A stretch of 64,000 nt of DNA from Apostichopus japonicus (lineage: Eukaryota; Echinodermata; Holothuroidea; Aspidochirotida; Stichopodidae). Positions 31,611 through 43,169 of this stretch are shown here, piece after piece. Location: positions 5,395,001-5,459,000 of the forward strand of contig NC_092579.1 of NCBI RefSeq assembly GCF_037975245.1. Reading direction: 5' to 3'. A model generated the notes under the pieces. That model worked only from the letters and a program-made list of their open reading frames with translations, had not been told where the DNA came from and did no database searches. A program made the translations under genes and the position numbers. Each line of letters begins with the position of its first letter. Positions within the stretch are counted from its first letter, which is position 1.

Positions 31611-32439
31611 GCGGCTGAAATGTCATGTATTTTGTGGAGTTGTGACTGTTGTAAATTGTGCTCCCTAGGCCCCATGGCCGCCAGTATTAGACACCAAAAT
31701 TAAATAAGTTACGCAGGCCTAGCTGATGGTCCAGCCAAACATCAAGGTGTTAACTATAAAGCTAGGCCTAGACCCTAGTCTAGGTCATTTGGGCCCACAG
31801 AAATTGAACTAGGAAGAATGTTGAAACAGTGTATCGCCATGTGTTTAAGCAGTGAAGCCTTGATAAAAGTTAGGGCGCTTTGCGTTGTACATAATATACA
31901 TTGCGCATTCCACTTTGAAATTGAATTTGTACTTTTCACAACAGAGACATGTTATAGCAACCAGGGTGGTAAACCCTATACTCCTGACTTAAGAATAAAC
32001 TTTGAAAACTTTGTTTCGCCTCTAATAACTCGAGCAAGTCCGGTATCTAAGAAGCACGTGGCAAACATTTTCCATGCTTGTATTATTTCAGTTCTCCTCT
32101 CGGAGTGCCATAGTTATCCCTGGAAAATGCAGTGAAAAAGCAACACACCTACATTTATGTAATACTTCCATATTAGTCTGTGTATGCAGCTTTCCGTCGG
32201 TTTAACTGTAATGTTGCAAAGTGGGTAGTAGTTTATGCAGGATAGCAGATCCCACCTAATGAAGCGATAGTGCAAAAAGCAGTTTGATGCATGTCTACTG
32301 TACATTCAGTCAGCCATCAAACGATGAGATGTTAGCACGAGTAGTTGCTTCTGTGCGTCGCTTTGCCTACAAAGCTTTGTCCTGGGAACATGATTAGTGA
32401 ATATCATGAGGCCTTAAGTTTAGTTTAGTAGAAAAAAGG

Positions 32440-32985
32440 ATCAGGAGGGACACTTAAGTCCCCATCGAGGACCCTATAAAGAGAGGGAAAAAACTGAAGA
32501 CACAAACACTCAGACCCGATTACAATGCTTAAAGTGCTTGTCCAAAGCATTCTTAAACCCATTGACACTACTTGCAAGTACAACTTTCTCAGGCAAACTA
32601 TTCCACTCATTCACAACCCTATTAGAAAAAAAGTTATGCCGAATATTAATCCTACTATGCGACTTTTGAAGTTTAAGACAATGACCTCTAGTACAACTAC
32701 TGTTTGCAAACATGAAAAAGTCGGAAAGGATAAATTGTCGAAACCATACACAATCTTGAAAACCTGGATCAAGTCCCCACGTAACCTCCTAAGCTCCAGT
32801 GTGGTGAGATTCAAGAGTTGTAACCGCCTATAATAAGGAACCCTCTTTAAGGAACTAATCATCCTAGTAGCCCTCCTCTGGACCTTTTCAAGTACTTCCT
32901 TATCCTTAGCAAAATAAGGGTTCCAAGCCTGCACAGCATACTCCAGATGAGGCCTTAAAGTCAGCTTGCGAGTCTAAAAGCCTCC
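32440..32985 (-). pseudogene. 3' end of a non-LTR (LINE) reverse transcriptase, 5'-truncated and frameshifted
   Basis: Minus-strand frames give LRPHLEYAVQAWNPYF, then LEKVQRRATRMISSLKRVPY, LELRRLRGDLIQVFKIVYGF in one frame. A second frame gives HNFFSNRVVNEWNSLPEKVV and SVNGFKNALDKHF before a stop. This is the conserved tail of LINE ORF2 proteins after the RT domain, as in Jockey/CR1/L2-like elements. A frameshift near 32690-32720 separates the two parts. The 5' side stops at the ACAT array, so only about 0.5 kb remains. It is inactive. Confidence 0.85.
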
Positions 32986-33021
32986 ATGGCTTCTCTCGCA
33001 AGTTCCTGCTTGCGGGAAGAT

Positions 33022-33658
33022 CACATATACATACATACATACATACATACATACATACATACATACATACATACATACATACATACATACATACATACAT
33101 ACATACATACATACATACATACACGCATACATACATACATACATACATACATACATACATACATACATACATACATACATACATACATACATACATACAT
33201 ACATACATACATACATACATACATACATACATACATACATACATACATACATACATACATACATACATACATACATACATACATACATACATACATACAT
33301 ACATACATACATACATACATACATACATACATACATACATACATACATACATACATACATACATACATACACACATACATACATACATACACACATACAT
33401 ACATACATACATACATACATACATACATACATACATACATACATACATACATACATACATACATACATACATACATACATACATACATACATACATACAT
33501 ACATACATACATACACACATACATACACGCATACACGCATACATACATGCATACACGCATACATACATACATACATACACACATACATACATACATACAT
33601 ACATACATACATACATACATACATACATACACACATACACACATACACACATACGTAC
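33022..33658. repeat. Long (ACAT)n microsatellite
   Basis: About 635 bp of ACAT/TACA tetranucleotides with few interruptions (ACACGCAT, ACACAC), which cluster at the right end from about 33515. It is directly beside the LINE fragment. All frames through it are open by chance (Tyr-Ile-His-Thr or Met-Tyr-Val-Cys repeats). Confidence 0.98.
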
Positions 33659-33972
33659 ATAGTTGCGTAAATTTAGATACATAGCCTATCAAATTACTTT
33701 CCATAACATACCTGGCTAGGCTGAGTAGGCTTTGGCTTATCTCAAAACTCAAATTACTGGCTAAGCCTATACTATAGGGTCAAGTGAATAACAATACAGC
33801 AGCTGAGCAGACGACATTAGTAAAGTCATTAGATCCCTATTCAATTGCCTCTACTATCGCTTCCTAAGAATTACCTGTGAAACTGCAGTCCACTTCCATT
33901 TTGGCACCCAAATGCGGCTCACGATATCACCATTATGAGTGATTTTTGTCAACTACTGTAGCATGGTCACTT

Positions 33973-34445
33973 CGAAGTTCGGACACCTAAGCCTTAAAAC
34001 ACCCCAAAACTGAATCTTCTGGTATAAATCACATGAAAATATACTTGTTATGGTGGGAGAAATTTGTTATAGTACGATACACGGCCAAACGTTCTTTCCT
34101 GCAAACTTGTTTTCACGTTGTATTCCAAGAAAATTCTTCGTGGTTGTGGAACTGGTATTTCTTTGCTAGAGTATTGCGAAGTTCGGACACCCAACCTACA
34201 GTGTGGCGCTGGTGATAAAATTGATGGCGCAGTTGCTCTTTCAGTAATTATAACAGACTTCATAAATCTCTGTAATTTTATTGATAAATATGTAAGTACT
34301 TACTTACACACGGGTCATTTTGGAGAGAAAATAACTGTAGCTTCGTACTTTTTGGTGAAATTTGGCTCTTCCTGTAGGTTGTCATGGTGAAATCGTGTAT
34401 TTCTTAGGGTGTCCGAACTTCGCAGTATGCCGAACTTCGCAATAC
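33973..34445. repeat. Nested inverted-repeat (MITE-like) element
   Basis: CGAAGTTCGGACACC occurs at 33973-33987. GCGAAGTTCGGACACCC at 34176-34192 faces its exact reverse complement at 34407-34423. GCCGAACTTCGCAATAC (34429-34445) faces GTATTGCGAAGTTCGG (34171-34186). The 230-bp core 34171-34445 could fold back. No TSD was established and no coding is present. Confidence 0.6.
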
Positions 34446-35074
34446 TGACTATATATCATCTTAGTTATGTCAAAGATGTAGTGTTTGAATAACGCGCGGT
34501 ACTTTCTTGCCGTACAAGCAAAGCGCCACCAGTTGGGTGAGTGGCTTCAGTGATGTCGCATGACGTTATTCTCCCTACCTCGATTTCTATGTTTAGGCCT
34601 AGTTGAGGCCCAAATTTCATACTATACTCAGTTTACTCAATAAGCCTAAGAATATGTTGACTGATTTGACGTAAAATGGATGCTTAAGTTAAATTAATCA
34701 CTTCGAAAGAGACTTTAAATGTACGTGTCGTCTCTTGAAATGCACATACTAGCCTATAGTTAGGATGATTGGCTATCCAAATTATATGTACAGCCATGCA
34801 GTCTAGCCTGTTTACGGTGTTAGTGTTAGGCATAGTCTAGCCAGGACGCTTGAGCCAATCGCCCACCTAAACCTCAACCCTAACCTGAACAATATTTTCA
34901 TTTTCCATGGAAATTCCTGAGAAAGATGTACCAAAACAAAAGCGATAAATCCACAAATAGGCCACTGTTTCAATTAGGCCAATCAAAACATAAGTTATGC
35001 CGTTCGTACAACAGACGACCACAAGTAGGCCATTTTAGTGGCCTAATTGTGGATGTGAATCCACAATAAGGCCA
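34446..35074. other. Non-coding, short inverted repeats
   Basis: No gene recognised. An imperfect inverted repeat, CCACAAATAGGCCA (about 34950) against TGGCCTAATTGTGG (about 35040), lies just before the minisatellite. Confidence 0.4.
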
Positions 35075-35185
35075 CAGTAATGTGCCACACACACAGTGAT
35101 GTGCCACACCCACAGTGATGTGCCACACACAAAGTGATGTGCCACAAACACAGTGATGTGCCACACACGCAGTGATGTGCCCACC
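35075..35185. repeat. 19-bp minisatellite
   Basis: Six units of about CAGTGATGTGCCACACACA with single-base variants. Confidence 0.9.
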
Positions 35186-38100
35186 CTCTCTTTCTCTTCT
35201 GTACCCTAAAATCAAAACATTAAAACGAGTGTCAGATCTCCGGGAGTCACATGTATAAAATTAATTCCTTAAAACTTTCACACTGTTTGGTTGTTTTTTG
35301 TATGTTTTTCCCAGCTCTGTATTAAACACCACACAAGGAACCATTTGGTAGTAGTGAAATAGCCAGCCCACGTGTCCCGGAGTATCTTTTTCTAGCGGGT
35401 CTACAGCTTATGCACTGTGAGCTAAGCGATTCCAGTCATTGTTTTCTTGAAGTACAAGGGGTCACCGGAGGATAAAATTAACTGAATCTGTTACTAGGAA
35501 TACCTTTTTTATTTCATTCTTTAATTTAGGTATTATTATATTATATAAGCCATAGTCAATGAACAATATGTGAGTCGTTGACCTTATACCGACACATACA
35601 CCGCTGGCGATTGTCGTGGTCACCCGCTGATGAAATCACTGTTCAACTAATGGCATATGACTCCGCTCTGTGGCGCCTCGGCGAATTAGCAGCATGCCTG
35701 ACTCTACGGTATAGAGATGGCCATGTCCAAAGGTGAACAAACGCAGGATATGATATATGCATGGATAAACCAACAATGTAATGATTTTGATTTAAAATAT
35801 TATGAATCAATATATAAAATATGAAGCTATAGTGTTAATTTATAGGTGGGTGTTATAGTTTGGTGAACTTATTAGAAAAAAATATGCCATTTGTTCCTAT
35901 CATATAAAGTTAGTATAAAGCCGCACAAGTTATTTCTGTACTATCCCATAAAATATGACCCCCCCCCTGCAAGAAATAAGAGGGGTGGGGAGTGACAAAC
36001 AACGATAGGTACTTGCCGTTTTCCTTTAATATACCGTGTATCTCTTACTCTTTAACTAGCCTATGGCACACAATATAAATTAGCTCATTCCTAGTCACGA
36101 GAGCATTCGCCCTATACTTTTGTTTAAGGAAATTACGCTAAGGTAAAGCAAGTGAACTTATGTATGATTGTTATGCCTCGTTTGATAACTTAGGATACAG
36201 GTATACTGTAAGTGTGAAGCAAAGTTACATAACAAGGTCACGTATATTGCATGAAGTATGTACGACGTAAGAAAACCAGTTTCTTAATCGAAACATGCGA
36301 CACAGATAATTTTCCTTTACGTTTTAAGCTATAACTGAATACAGAATTGAAAGATGCTACAACGACGTATCGTACGTAGCGTCAAGTATACGTATAACAT
36401 CAACTTTGGAACGTCGCAACGCTTTTTGAAACGTCCGTTGTTGTACAAGAAAAACGTTTCTCTTTGCATTTTACTTTTTCTCAATCATTAGGCAGCAGTA
36501 GCCACACACACGACAGATAAAAGAGTTCTTGAACCGCATATAGTAATATCATTTTAAAATGTAGGATTAGTTCACTGGAATAATACCCGAGACAATCTCC
36601 AGACGACTTAGTTCCAAAGGTGCTTGGTTCTTCAATAATTAAATTGACATCAACATGTATGTTCGTTGTACCTACAGGGAAACCATCGATGCTTAATTTG
36701 CTGTCACAGTTGATCGTGAGTGTGGTAGGATGGATTTTTCTGCATAATTGACGGGCACCTAGACCGCACGATATCGGTATGCACCCCTCCAAGTTGATAA
36801 ACAAAGACAAACATATAACATAATTTCTCGGTCGAAAGATCCCTTTTGAACCACCCAAAAATTCATGTTCTAAATTCAGATTGTTATCTTCAAATGAATG
36901 GTTGATGTTTGAATCACTTAACGACCAACTACAAGGGGTTAAAACCCGTGTTTTCTATGTGTCTCGTTGCATCACGGTGGCATTTCATACGGTGTATTGT
37001 TATAAGATATCTGGTTATATTCTGATTTTGTACCGGAAGTTGTATAAAGCTTAATAATTATATAGAGCCCGGAATCGTAAAGTATTTTACTGTATGGTTC
37101 CGTAATCTGCATCCAGGGGCAGAACCACGTAAACTTCTTGTAAAGTGTTAGCACCTCCCCACCCTATAATAACATCTGGGGGAAGCACACTCCTACATCC
37201 CACCCCAATGGCAGACCGTAGAATAATGCAAAACATCCCAGTGCACAGAACATGTATCATGGTAATATATACAGAAGAAGTTTTGCATCTAAGCATCCTC
37301 CATTTTACCAAAATTCCTCAAAGGGGAACGGAGCCACTTTTCCGCTTAGTCTCACCCACAGGACGACATCAATTCTAAGCATCTTTCCCAGTACAAAAAA
37401 AAATGGTGGTTGTGTCCTGGGTGGGGGAGCCTGGAAGATTACTCTCCTTGAGATCTTCCCCTCTCCACAAAATAAATGGGCGAAAATGTTCAACCGAGTC
37501 AACTCAACTCTCAATTCAGTTAAATATATTAGTGTTATAAGAAGAACATTCATGTTAAACCTTGACAGTAAGCCGAATCTGCATGTCTCAGCTGGACTGT
37601 GCTCTTTGTGTTGCATTTTTCTTTATAATTAATATATTAGAAACACATAGATAATTTACATTTCCGTCTTAAATGCCAAACGATGTCCCTATATTTTTCA
37701 TATTTGCACTTTTGACAATTGAAATTCCCTTTTAAGTGTCGCAGTCGACTCTCCCTATATATGTCATACACATACTGTCTGCTAACGGTAAATCATTTGA
37801 CAAGCTCGCTCGGTAATGAAACGACGGATCGTATATGTAAATGACGAACTTAGTGTACGCCCCAGCTTACGGCATGATACACGTCAGCACACGATACATT
37901 TTCGCTTACACGAAATATGGTACACTGCATCTTTTGGAAAACCATCATAATTATTTAGTGAGCCTTTTCAGTATAACGCATGGCGTCGAAAGGTTCACCG
38001 AATGTAGAAAGATGCTCTGAAAAGGATTAACTTTTTGAAAGTCATAATTTTTTTTGATGAAAAGCTTATCTATGTCGTCTTACAGCTGCTTCATGTATGC

Positions 38101-39639
38101 TTACATCAGCCACATATCAGTAACTCACATTAACATTGACATATCTGGTGTTTCCGTTTGGCGTTCCATATCTCAATTCCTGCTGAGTGAATGGTACTGT
38201 CAAGCATGACGCACGCTGGTTGGATCTCCCAATACCACCTGTATCGTTGCGTCACCACAAGAATAATGCAATCCACTCGTCTTGAAACAGCTTATCGCGT
38301 TTGTCTGTTATTGTATTATTTCTCGGCCAAAAATAAATGGTTCAAAGGCTAAAATAAAAAACACTTTTGTTTCCCTCTTTTTTCTATCTGTTATGACTGA
38401 TATTAATGCAACAAGACAACATTTACTAAATAGGTCAGCCATGGATGTAGTTGAACAGCAGGAGATTTTACGGTTCAAATACAGCCTAGTGCTTTAATTT
38501 CTTTTTATTTAATTGATATTATTTAATTTAATTGAAATGTCCTTGGAAATGAAGAACGAGAGATTCTAAACTCAGCGTGCTTGGTTTCATGAATACTGTA
38601 GTTTGTTTGCTTCAAGAGAGGACACTGTCATATGCTATAACAGGTTTATCAGTAATAAATGTTTTGACGCATGCTCAAAATGAGAGGAACCTGTTGTAGA
38701 TAAGAATTTTGTCTATGTAAAAATAGTACATGTTCTACGCGTTATACTAGTGGGCATGTTACTTAAACGGCCTAGCCATATACCGGTATTTAATTAAAGC
38801 GTCTCTCAACACATACACTTGAACACAGATTTACTGATGATACATTGCATAAGAAGGCTTTAGCCGGTTTACAACAGATGCTTAAAACCACTGTTCAAAA
38901 GATGAATGAGACCATAAAATACATCAAGCAATCGTCATCCCGTCAACAATTATCATATGATGTAATCGGAGCCCATGATGCTTTGCGCTTAATAATAGGT
39001 TCATTTGTAATCGTCTGCGCCATTCCCCGTATTTGCAAGGAAGAAGTAGTTCACATGGTTCATACGAACATCCCATATAAGTTTAGTTATGCGAGGTCGA
39101 GATGTCATGAAACGACGAAGATGATTAGTTTGCAAAAGAAGAGACGGTAAATGCCTTTGCTCTTCGGACAAAAGGTGCTAACTATGAACCTTACGGAGAG
39201 ACAAACATAGAGATTAGAATACTGAGATGACAATGTGTGTTTGAAGATGGCCAAATGTATTGAACAGATGCATAGAATGCAAAGATGTTATATTGAGCAA
39301 ATATATTTGAAAGAACCATAAAGGTTTAGCTAAGAACAGCATTCATGTTAATTTGAAGGTTTCTTTCTTTCTCTTTGCTCAAAACAGAAATCAAATTCCT
39401 CCCATTCAGAAAATATTGATTTTGTTAAACGTTATAGTCAAATAGATGTACTTCCTCTTCACGTTAGTAACACATTCATATTTTAGGATTGGACCAAAAT
39501 AACGGTTTCCATGAGGAATAATGCCTCTATAATATATGTAACTAACTTTTCTGTATGAATATAGAATCAGTCATGGATTTTTGTGTCTGTTAAGAAAATA
39601 GGTTCGAGGGGTACTCTGCTTTCCCAGTAGACAAGTATT
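35186..39639. other. Intergenic or intronic DNA with no recognised gene
   Basis: No known domain on either strand. Two frames look somewhat protein-like but are unsupported. A 125-codon minus frame at 36481-36858 holds INCDSKLSIDGFPVG and a possible acceptor before GTTNIHVDVNLIIEEPS. A plus frame ending at 39150 holds LQQMLKTTVQKMNETIKYIK. Neither has a clear pair of splice sites or a neighbour to join. Confidence 0.4.
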
Positions 39640-39777
39640 GGGCCCCCTAAACAAGAAGTGTATCGCTACGCCATTGGGTTAGGAAAGTAACTGCTGATGC
39701 CAAACAATGGGCCCCCTTAATAAGAAGTGTATCGCTACGCCATTGGGTTAGGAAGGTAATTACTGATGTCAAACAGA
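39640..39777. repeat. 69-bp tandem duplication
   Basis: Two copies start at 39640 and 39709 and share GAAGTGTATCGCTACGCCAT and TGGGTTAGGAA with few differences. Confidence 0.88.
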
Positions 39778-41756
39778 AGATAGGGGGAAAACTTATTTCT
39801 CTCTTTTTCTTCTTCTCGAGAGATATGACCTTGCCCTACATGCCACAGATGCTTTTTGTGTGAAGGTTTAACGGTCTAACTTCAACTGTTTCGTTCGAAG
39901 TAAGGAGTTGTTAACAACTATACGCTTGAAGTCATCCTGAAGAAATTCAACTCAATGAAGCATAGCCACGATGGATAAAAACGCCAGGCTCCTCAGATCA
40001 CCAGGGAAGGTTAGATATATAAAACAAAGTTATTCAGCAAGACAACCTTTATGTAGTATAGGTTATCCGGGACGTATTAAAGTTCGGTGTGCCAATCGTC
40101 CCCGCTCCCTGACATACGCATTCTTGACGCTGACGCCCGTGCTCTAGTGAAGATCTATTAGGCTGATAGCTTAGTTCGGGTAAGCCGGTTCAGGATAGCT
40201 TTACCCATATAGTTGTTGTATACGTAGAGTAAAATGGAAAGTGATATCAATAACTTGTAAGCCAAGTGGTGGGTAGTACGTATAAAACCAACCCAAACAG
40301 GAGGGGTAGGAGTGGTAATGGAGTCTATAGCACCCTCCTGCAATCGAGTGAAGCCGAAAATGCCAAATCTGAAACCAAAAGTATCAAACGAAATAACTAT
40401 TATGTGATAGTGAATTCCACTAAATTAACTAAGCGCGGTAAACTTGTGAAACATTCTTGTCGATCCCTGACGGAAACTATACTCATTTAGATCCGTCGTT
40501 TCTTGATAGTCCACTGTGGCAGTGGAGTGTTGAAGGTATAAACTAACGATGTAATACGAATATTCTAGTCCCCCCTCCACCTCTCATACACATTTACCCC
40601 CCCCCCTCCTTCTCTCTCTCGCCCTCTCTTTCAGGTGGTATATAAGTCGTTTCTAAACTCGTTTACTTTTCATTTTACTAGCAACTCTACATATATGAAG
40701 TCTGCAGCGATTACGTCAGTATGATTATAATGCTCAGGTTCCATTTTTATACTCTTTACTATATAACAAAATAATTCATAGCAAAATAAGAACATTAACA
40801 AAATGGCGCATGCTTGCCACAAGTCGTATTTTGACACTGTTTTAGAAATGAAAACGCAATTAGAACTGATGTGCCTTTTAATGACGGCGATACTGCAATG
40901 CATAGGAATGCTGAAAGTCGACACACGAGTTAGTAATCACTGGTCTGAAATGAAATGATTAGAATTCCAACGAAGTCTTCCTTCGACAGCAGCCTCTCAT
41001 ACAGAGAACAGAACCTGTCTGACAGACTAGCAGTTTTTACCGCGAGATGACGTTTTCAATAAATATGATAACTATCAACTTGCTTCGAGGAGGTCTCATG
41101 CTTTAGTATTCGCCCTCCTTTTACAGCTTATCGAGGGGAACTGTACTCTTAAGTTCGAATAGAGACATCTTATTGATCATTTCAATTGATAAAGAAGACT
41201 TGGTGATTTGACATCTTCATGAGTTAATGTTCAATGTTTTCAATTAAAAATTCAGACTGAAACTGTCGAGAAGAAAAAAAACATTAAATGTTACATAGTC
41301 CCACGTATTGCACAATGCAAAATATGTCGGTCAAAAAAGGATATAGAAACTACTTTAGCATAAACATGGCCAGACTCAATGCACGAAAGTCAAACAAATC
41401 GTACATTTGTCTTGTCAAAGTATACAAACAATGATGACAAATCAGTTTACTTCAAACTCTGTTCAAAGTTAAGATTGTATAGATTACGAATATTTATTTA
41501 TTGATATCGGTGAAATCCTTATGATGTCACAACTGAATATTTCATATTTGTAGTACTATGTTAAACATCTTAAAACATGTTATTTGCATTTTGCTTTCTA
41601 ATTAACTGCAGATAGGCCTTATATATAAAGTCTACTTCATATCACAATTTAATTTTGTGCCAAAGTTATCATGTCAAATATTTCGCTATATCAGAAATAG
41701 ATATTACACCAATTAAATCTTCTAATGAACATGCGTAACTAATGCCAAGAGAGCTC
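39778..41756. other. Non-coding, nothing recognised
   Basis: Contains a C-rich/CT-rich tract at about 40567-40635. No coding, RNA gene or repeat was recognised. Confidence 0.5.
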
Positions 41757-42043
41757 CTCGTCGGGATTACCGGGGATTATAGGGTTGTTGGTGTATTGTT
41801 CTTCTGTAGGTGTATTCTCTTTTGCGTCCGTTCTGTTGGTGGGGTGTTTTGCCTTTCTTCGGTGTTCGGCTGTCGGTGTATTCTCTTTTGCGTCCGTTCT
41901 GTTTGTGGGGGTTTTTTTGTTGCATTTCTTCGGTGTTCGCGCCTTAGTTGTGTGTGGTTCCCTTCGATGTTTGGTGGCTGTGCAATACACCGATAGAAGA
42001 ACAATACACCAACAACCCTATAATCCCCGGTAATCCCGACGAG
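41757..42043. mobile_element. Foldback/MITE element with perfect 49-bp inverted arms
   Basis: 41757-41805 and 41995-42043 are exact reverse complements, and similarity continues inward with mismatches for about ten more bases. Between them are two direct copies of a segment with CTCTTTTGCGTCCGTTCTGT (about 41816 and 41880). No TSD was identified. The perfect arms imply either youth or recent arm-to-arm conversion. Confidence 0.85.
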
Positions 42044-42258
42044 AAGCCTATATATTAATGGAGCAAAACTTGAAGCTATTTGCTGAAGCACCTTACGGTG
42101 GAAACAGCGTAATACTAGACATAAGTAAGTACTCGAAGCTATCAGTTGTCTGATGATCGCTCAACGCGTGAAATTCTGAGTTACAGCTACTAGTGTTCCA
42201 CTAGTCTCTACATATATTCCGCTCTGTCCACCGGACATAGACTAGACGCCAACCAACC

Positions 42259-42261
<3 letters not shown>

Positions 42262-42309
<48 letters not shown>
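42262..42309. repeat. (TA)n microsatellite
   Basis: About 48 bp of uninterrupted TA dinucleotides. Confidence 0.97.
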
Positions 42310-42311
<2 letters not shown>

Positions 42312-42749
42312 ATGTTATACGAAGAAGAGTTCGTAGTCAGATCAACAACTGACTACGAGGGTTCTCATTAAAAACACTACGAGTGCAATTGGGAGTAGAA
42401 TTAACTGAAAAATTGGGAATATTTATGTTTGTAGTGATGATATAAAAGGGCGCACATGTTTTATAGTTGTACTTGTTAATGTTGATTATTCATGGAATTT
42501 TTTGGGGGGATTTTCATGGAATAAGTTCACTTCAAAATATACCCATAATGTTGCAAAAATAATCATCTATGGACAATCAATATAGAAAAATCCTCCTTCA
42601 ACCCATAACAGACCGGTCGGTTGATGAAGAATGTTTGTCAGGGAATTTTCGAAAATTCAGACACAGTTTATTTACTGGTGTACAATATTAAAACCTTTTA
42701 TAACGGCTACTATAAAACTTCGTCTCTGACAATAGTTTCTAAGTATCCT

Positions 42750-42950
42750 TCAAAAGTGTTGGAAGCTTTCCCACTGTACTATGCCCTTTAACGGAATATG
42801 AAATTTTCTAACGCTCACAGGCACGTTTATAATATCCAACCAAACCTCGTGTGAATCCTCAGATTTAAAGAAGGAAACAACTGTGCCATTGTTCAAGTGA
42901 TTACACGTTGTACTATAGTATGTGGTTCTTTCTTCTTTATTTCCATCCAT
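42750..42950 (-). CDS. Possible small exon or ORF, unidentified
   Basis: A 66-codon minus frame with ATG at 42950 reads MDGNKEERTTYYSTTCNHLN, later HEVWLDIINVP. A good donor (CCT|GTGAGC) lies after INVP at about 42821. Composition is protein-like. It could be a first exon, but I could not join it in phase to the exon at 43170-43315, and no domain is recognised. Confidence 0.25.
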   Translation of the reverse strand: MDGNKEERTTYYSTTCNHLNNGTVVSFFKSEDSHEVWLDIINVPVSVRKFHIPLKGIVQWESFQHF

Positions 42951-43169
42951 TATACGTATAAAATTTATAGAGAGGAATCATAAAATATTTCAACAAGAAG
43001 AATAACTAATATAAAAGGTGATATTTTTTTAAATATCATATCAAATACATTTACGCACACAAAAGTTAATACATGAAACGGTAAAACAAACAGATACAAC
43101 AAACATTCTAAGTGCTTGGATGGAATGTATAAAGCAGCACAGTAAATAAATGAGTATCTGTAAACTTAC

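Larger units (their letters stand above)
30426..32430. other. 3' flank of the death-fold gene with repeats, no recognised gene
   Basis: Holds two copies of the (TG)n repeat family (about 30690-30960 and 31225-31610) and otherwise unassigned sequence. No consensus AATAAA was seen in the first 600 bases after the stop. A 105-codon frame at 31818-32135 is not recognisable and lacks support. Confidence 0.5.

Noticed and set aside
32906-33752. Long frames of Tyr-Ile-His-Thr and Met-Tyr-Val-Cys repeats on both strands
   Set aside because: Translation of the (ACAT)n microsatellite; open in every frame by composition.
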